Shown here: in pieces, positions 61,925 through 64,000 of the stretch | Layout of the letters: the number at the start of each line of letters is the position of its first letter | Position numbering within the stretch: the first letter of the stretch is position 1 | Notes under the pieces: generated by a model | Databases searched by the model: none | The model's input: only the letters and a program-made list of their open reading frames with translations | Told to the model about the DNA's origin: nothing | Assembly: GCA_024036415.1 (NCBI GenBank) | Contig: JAMWET010003610.1 | Coordinates: 1-64,000, forward strand | Source of the DNA: Prochilodus magdalenae | Lineage: Eukaryota; Chordata; Actinopteri; Characiformes; Prochilodontidae | Direction of reading: 5' to 3' | Length of the DNA stretch: 64,000 nucleotides | Position numbers and translations under genes: made by a program

Positions 61925-62165
61925 CACTACTGACACCTCCTACCACAGGCACTGGATCCAGCTTTGTGGATAACCCCTTCCACCCCTCTCACTCAATCTC
62001 CAGCCATCCAACAGAAAGTACCAGCTCTTCGGTTCCATCACCACAAGGCTCTGCAAAAGCTTCTTCCCTCAGGCAGTCAGATTACTTAATACTCTGATGC
62101 CCCCCAACATCCAAACCTAGACCCTTTAAAACATCCACAATAGATGCCAAACTATTTAATTCCCA
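61925..62165 (+). pseudogene. LINE 3' fragment (end of reverse transcriptase ORF)
   Basis: Reading across frames gives DNPFHPSHS followed by TTRLCKSFFPQAVRLLNTLMP, the standard ending of L2/Rex-type polyproteins in fish. Only the last ~60 codons and some 3' UTR remain. It could belong to the same family as the 51.4-kb fragment, which ends before this part. Confidence 0.75.
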
Positions 62166-62169
62166 TTCC

Positions 62170-63140
62170 ATTGTTTTTCATGGAGCCATCATAGAAAATT
62201 CTGCCACCTCCAGTGGCAATGTTCTGCAGACTGCAAGCAGTAAGCAATGGACCACAGCTGTGGAATGCACCAAATGTTGTATTGTTCTGGTTGGGAGGAG
62301 ACATGGGTATTACACATCTCGTTATTGAGAATTTCTAGTATGTAGCTGTGGTGAACAGTTCTGCAGTGTAGAGGCAGAGACTGTGTATGAATATCCACCG
62401 TGTGCAAGCTTTAGCAGTTACTGCTGCATCATTCATGTCACTCATGAGGTAGTCCGTTTGTAAAAGTGGTCTGTCTGGCTTACAGGAAGAATGGTACTCT
62501 GCACCCTGCTCTGCTCTGCTCTGCACTCGATGCATGCCATGTAATAAATAAAGACTCATTGAAAGTTTTTGTTGACAGAACACACACCTATGAGTAACAT
62601 TTGGATAGCCAACTGTAAACGTTTCCTAGATTCTTATCTTGCATGTAACCTAACTACATATGCCTTCATTTAAAATTAACCTGAATCTGAATCACACCTA
62701 ACCTCAGTACTAATACAGACAATGGTGAGAATGTACTGACTTTCAGCAGATAGCTTGTTGATATTTTCACTGGAGGCTAAACAAAAACGGTGAGATCAAC
62801 TGATGTGATAATTATGCACAGTATCCAACTGCCAGACACAAGATCTGATAATTGGCAGTCCATGGCCATGCATCAAGACCCATGTAAATACCAGGTGTGA
62901 ACAGTTATATGACCTGCATTTTACTTTACATCAGATTACTTGAGATACTAAAGTTGTCAGTATCAAGGAAGCATATTACCTACCCAAAAAGCATGTGGAT
63001 GTGGACAAATATATGGCACTGCTGGCCCATGGTTGGGACTTGCCAAACTGCATGCAAGCCAACATTTAGCAGATCTGGGCCACTGGGTAGAAACACAACA
63101 GTGCTGCCTTCCACTGACACTGGCAAACTGTATGCAAACA
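62170..63140. other. No gene recognised; possible dispersed repeat at 62,830-62,930
   Basis: The segment ending CCAGGTGTGAACAG resembles part of 54,905-55,090 (GTGATCTGATCATAAGTGG, AGGTGTGAACAGG), suggesting a shared dispersed repeat. Otherwise nothing was found. Confidence 0.35.
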
Positions 63141-63144
63141 GGAA

Positions 63145-63200
63145 TAGCTGAGTGGTGCATTAAGCATTTGCCGCATCATCAAGAGATCATGAGTTCAATG
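63145..63200 (+). mobile_element. Possible tRNA-derived SINE head
   Basis: TAGCTGAGTGGTGCATTAAG resembles an A box, and GAGTTCAATGA about 35 bp later a B box, the promoter layout of tRNA-derived SINEs. No clear body or tail was recognised downstream. Confidence 0.35.
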
Positions 63201-63896
63201 ATTTTTGTAATGGCCAGGCTTTTGTACAAGGGTTTATGAGTGATGGATTCGGTAGTGGTAGATTAAAGGTGGCTGAGATGATGACCTCTAAAGGTAGTAA
63301 ACAGATTGGACCCTGGCAACCGCATCTGACCCTCTTCCATTGCATGTAGTATGTAAACCGCAAATAAATGGTTTGGGCCATAGCCAGTTATCTATCTGGG
63401 TAGGTTGCAGTGATGAGGTTGCAGGCACTCCAAATATCCTATGAGAGAGCTTCACATCAGTTACACTGTGTCCTTGTTCTTTTTTTTTGCTAGATTCAGA
63501 TTTCTGTTTTTTATGCCACATCCCATCTCCAGGCTCCAAATTGTCAGTGTGGGAAAAATGAGCAGCAGGAGTCTCTCTATTGTCTGCAGTTTGCAGCAAG
63601 AATTACATAACACAAGAGTTTCAATGAAAACTTCCCCCCACTGTGCAGTTACTGAGCTGCCAGCATGTGAGGCGGCCACATATCAGCCATCCATCTACCT
63701 ATCTGCTTGCTCTCCTTTCAGCTGCTGCTGCTGCAAAATACCGCGTCTGCTTTGACACCGTCAAAGAGAGGAGGCATGGTTGACCTTGGCCATGCGCGTT
63801 ACTCAAAAGCTGAGCAGGGAACACCGACAATGCATGCTTTTGTTGCTGGATCTTCGCAGGTACCGCAGGACGCTAATCGGAAAAGTATTCGAGGCG

Positions 63897-63910
63897 GTTG
63901 CCATGACAAC
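63897..63910. promoter_or_regulatory. RFX X-box
   Basis: GTTGCCATGACAAC is a near-symmetric X-box, the RFX-factor site (GTTRCC spacer GGYAAC type, one mismatch in the right half) found in promoters of ciliary genes and MHC class II genes. It sits in the most CpG-containing stretch of this part of the window (CGCAGGTACCGCAGGACGC, TTCGAGGCGG), as expected of a promoter. Any gene it serves would lie at or beyond the right window edge. Confidence 0.5.
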
Positions 63911-64000
63911 CTAGTTGCGAAAAGAAGAAAAAACTAATTGCAAAATTCCTGGCAGAGTAGGAAGGGAGAAATGCCGTCCCGAGGACACTAGGAATGAAAA

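Noticed and set aside
1..64000. A viral, phage or bacterial system
   Set aside because: I saw no capsid, polymerase, integrase or retroviral gag/pol-type frames. All mobile elements recognised are Tc1/mariner, MITE, SINE or LINE types.

Overview
The window looks like genomic DNA of a teleost fish. It has intron-split genes, Tc1/mariner transposons of several ages, a tRNA-derived SINE, non-LTR retrotransposon (LINE) fragments, MITEs and many AT-rich micro- and minisatellites. There are no operons or bacterial signals, and the species cannot be fixed by reading alone.

The dominant structure is a giant inverted repeat. Bases 1-24,897 recur in reverse complement as 24,898-49,849, with only about 6 nt between the arms and the centre lying inside an AT-rich tandem repeat. 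Every feature of the left arm therefore appears a second time, in reverse order and on the opposite strand. The arms differ mainly by small indels, clustered now in one arm and now in the other, while some blocks agree exactly (the 99-residue reading frame over Ig domain 1 is the same in both). This pattern fits a fold-back long-read or assembly artefact at least as well as a real palindrome. The left arm touches the window edge, so its true outer limit cannot be seen.

Each arm carries the 5' part of one recognisable gene, pecam1 (CD31 adhesion receptor), on the + strand on the left and the - strand on the right. I can place a signal-peptide exon, a 24-nt micro-exon and six exons that each encode one Ig domain, D1-D6, in the human order. 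The gene stops there: the fold lies about 1 kb after D6, and no transmembrane or cytoplasmic ITIM exons are present in either arm. Upstream of exon 1 is a 2.7-kb minisatellite built from an 18-bp unit. A perfect FOX:ETS-type endothelial motif lies about 8 kb upstream. Intron 2 holds a full-length Tc1-like transposon flanked by TA and a second patch of the 18-bp minisatellite. Intron 5 holds a second, truncated Tc1 transposase.

The single-copy part, 49,850-64,000, has no gene I can name. It holds a SINE, two LINE pieces, two old Tc1 relics, a MITE with inverted ends, two minisatellites (a 36-bp unit and an ATGCCTTTATAT type), a CTCF-like site and, at the far right edge, a textbook RFX X-box that may mark the promoter of a neighbouring ciliary gene.
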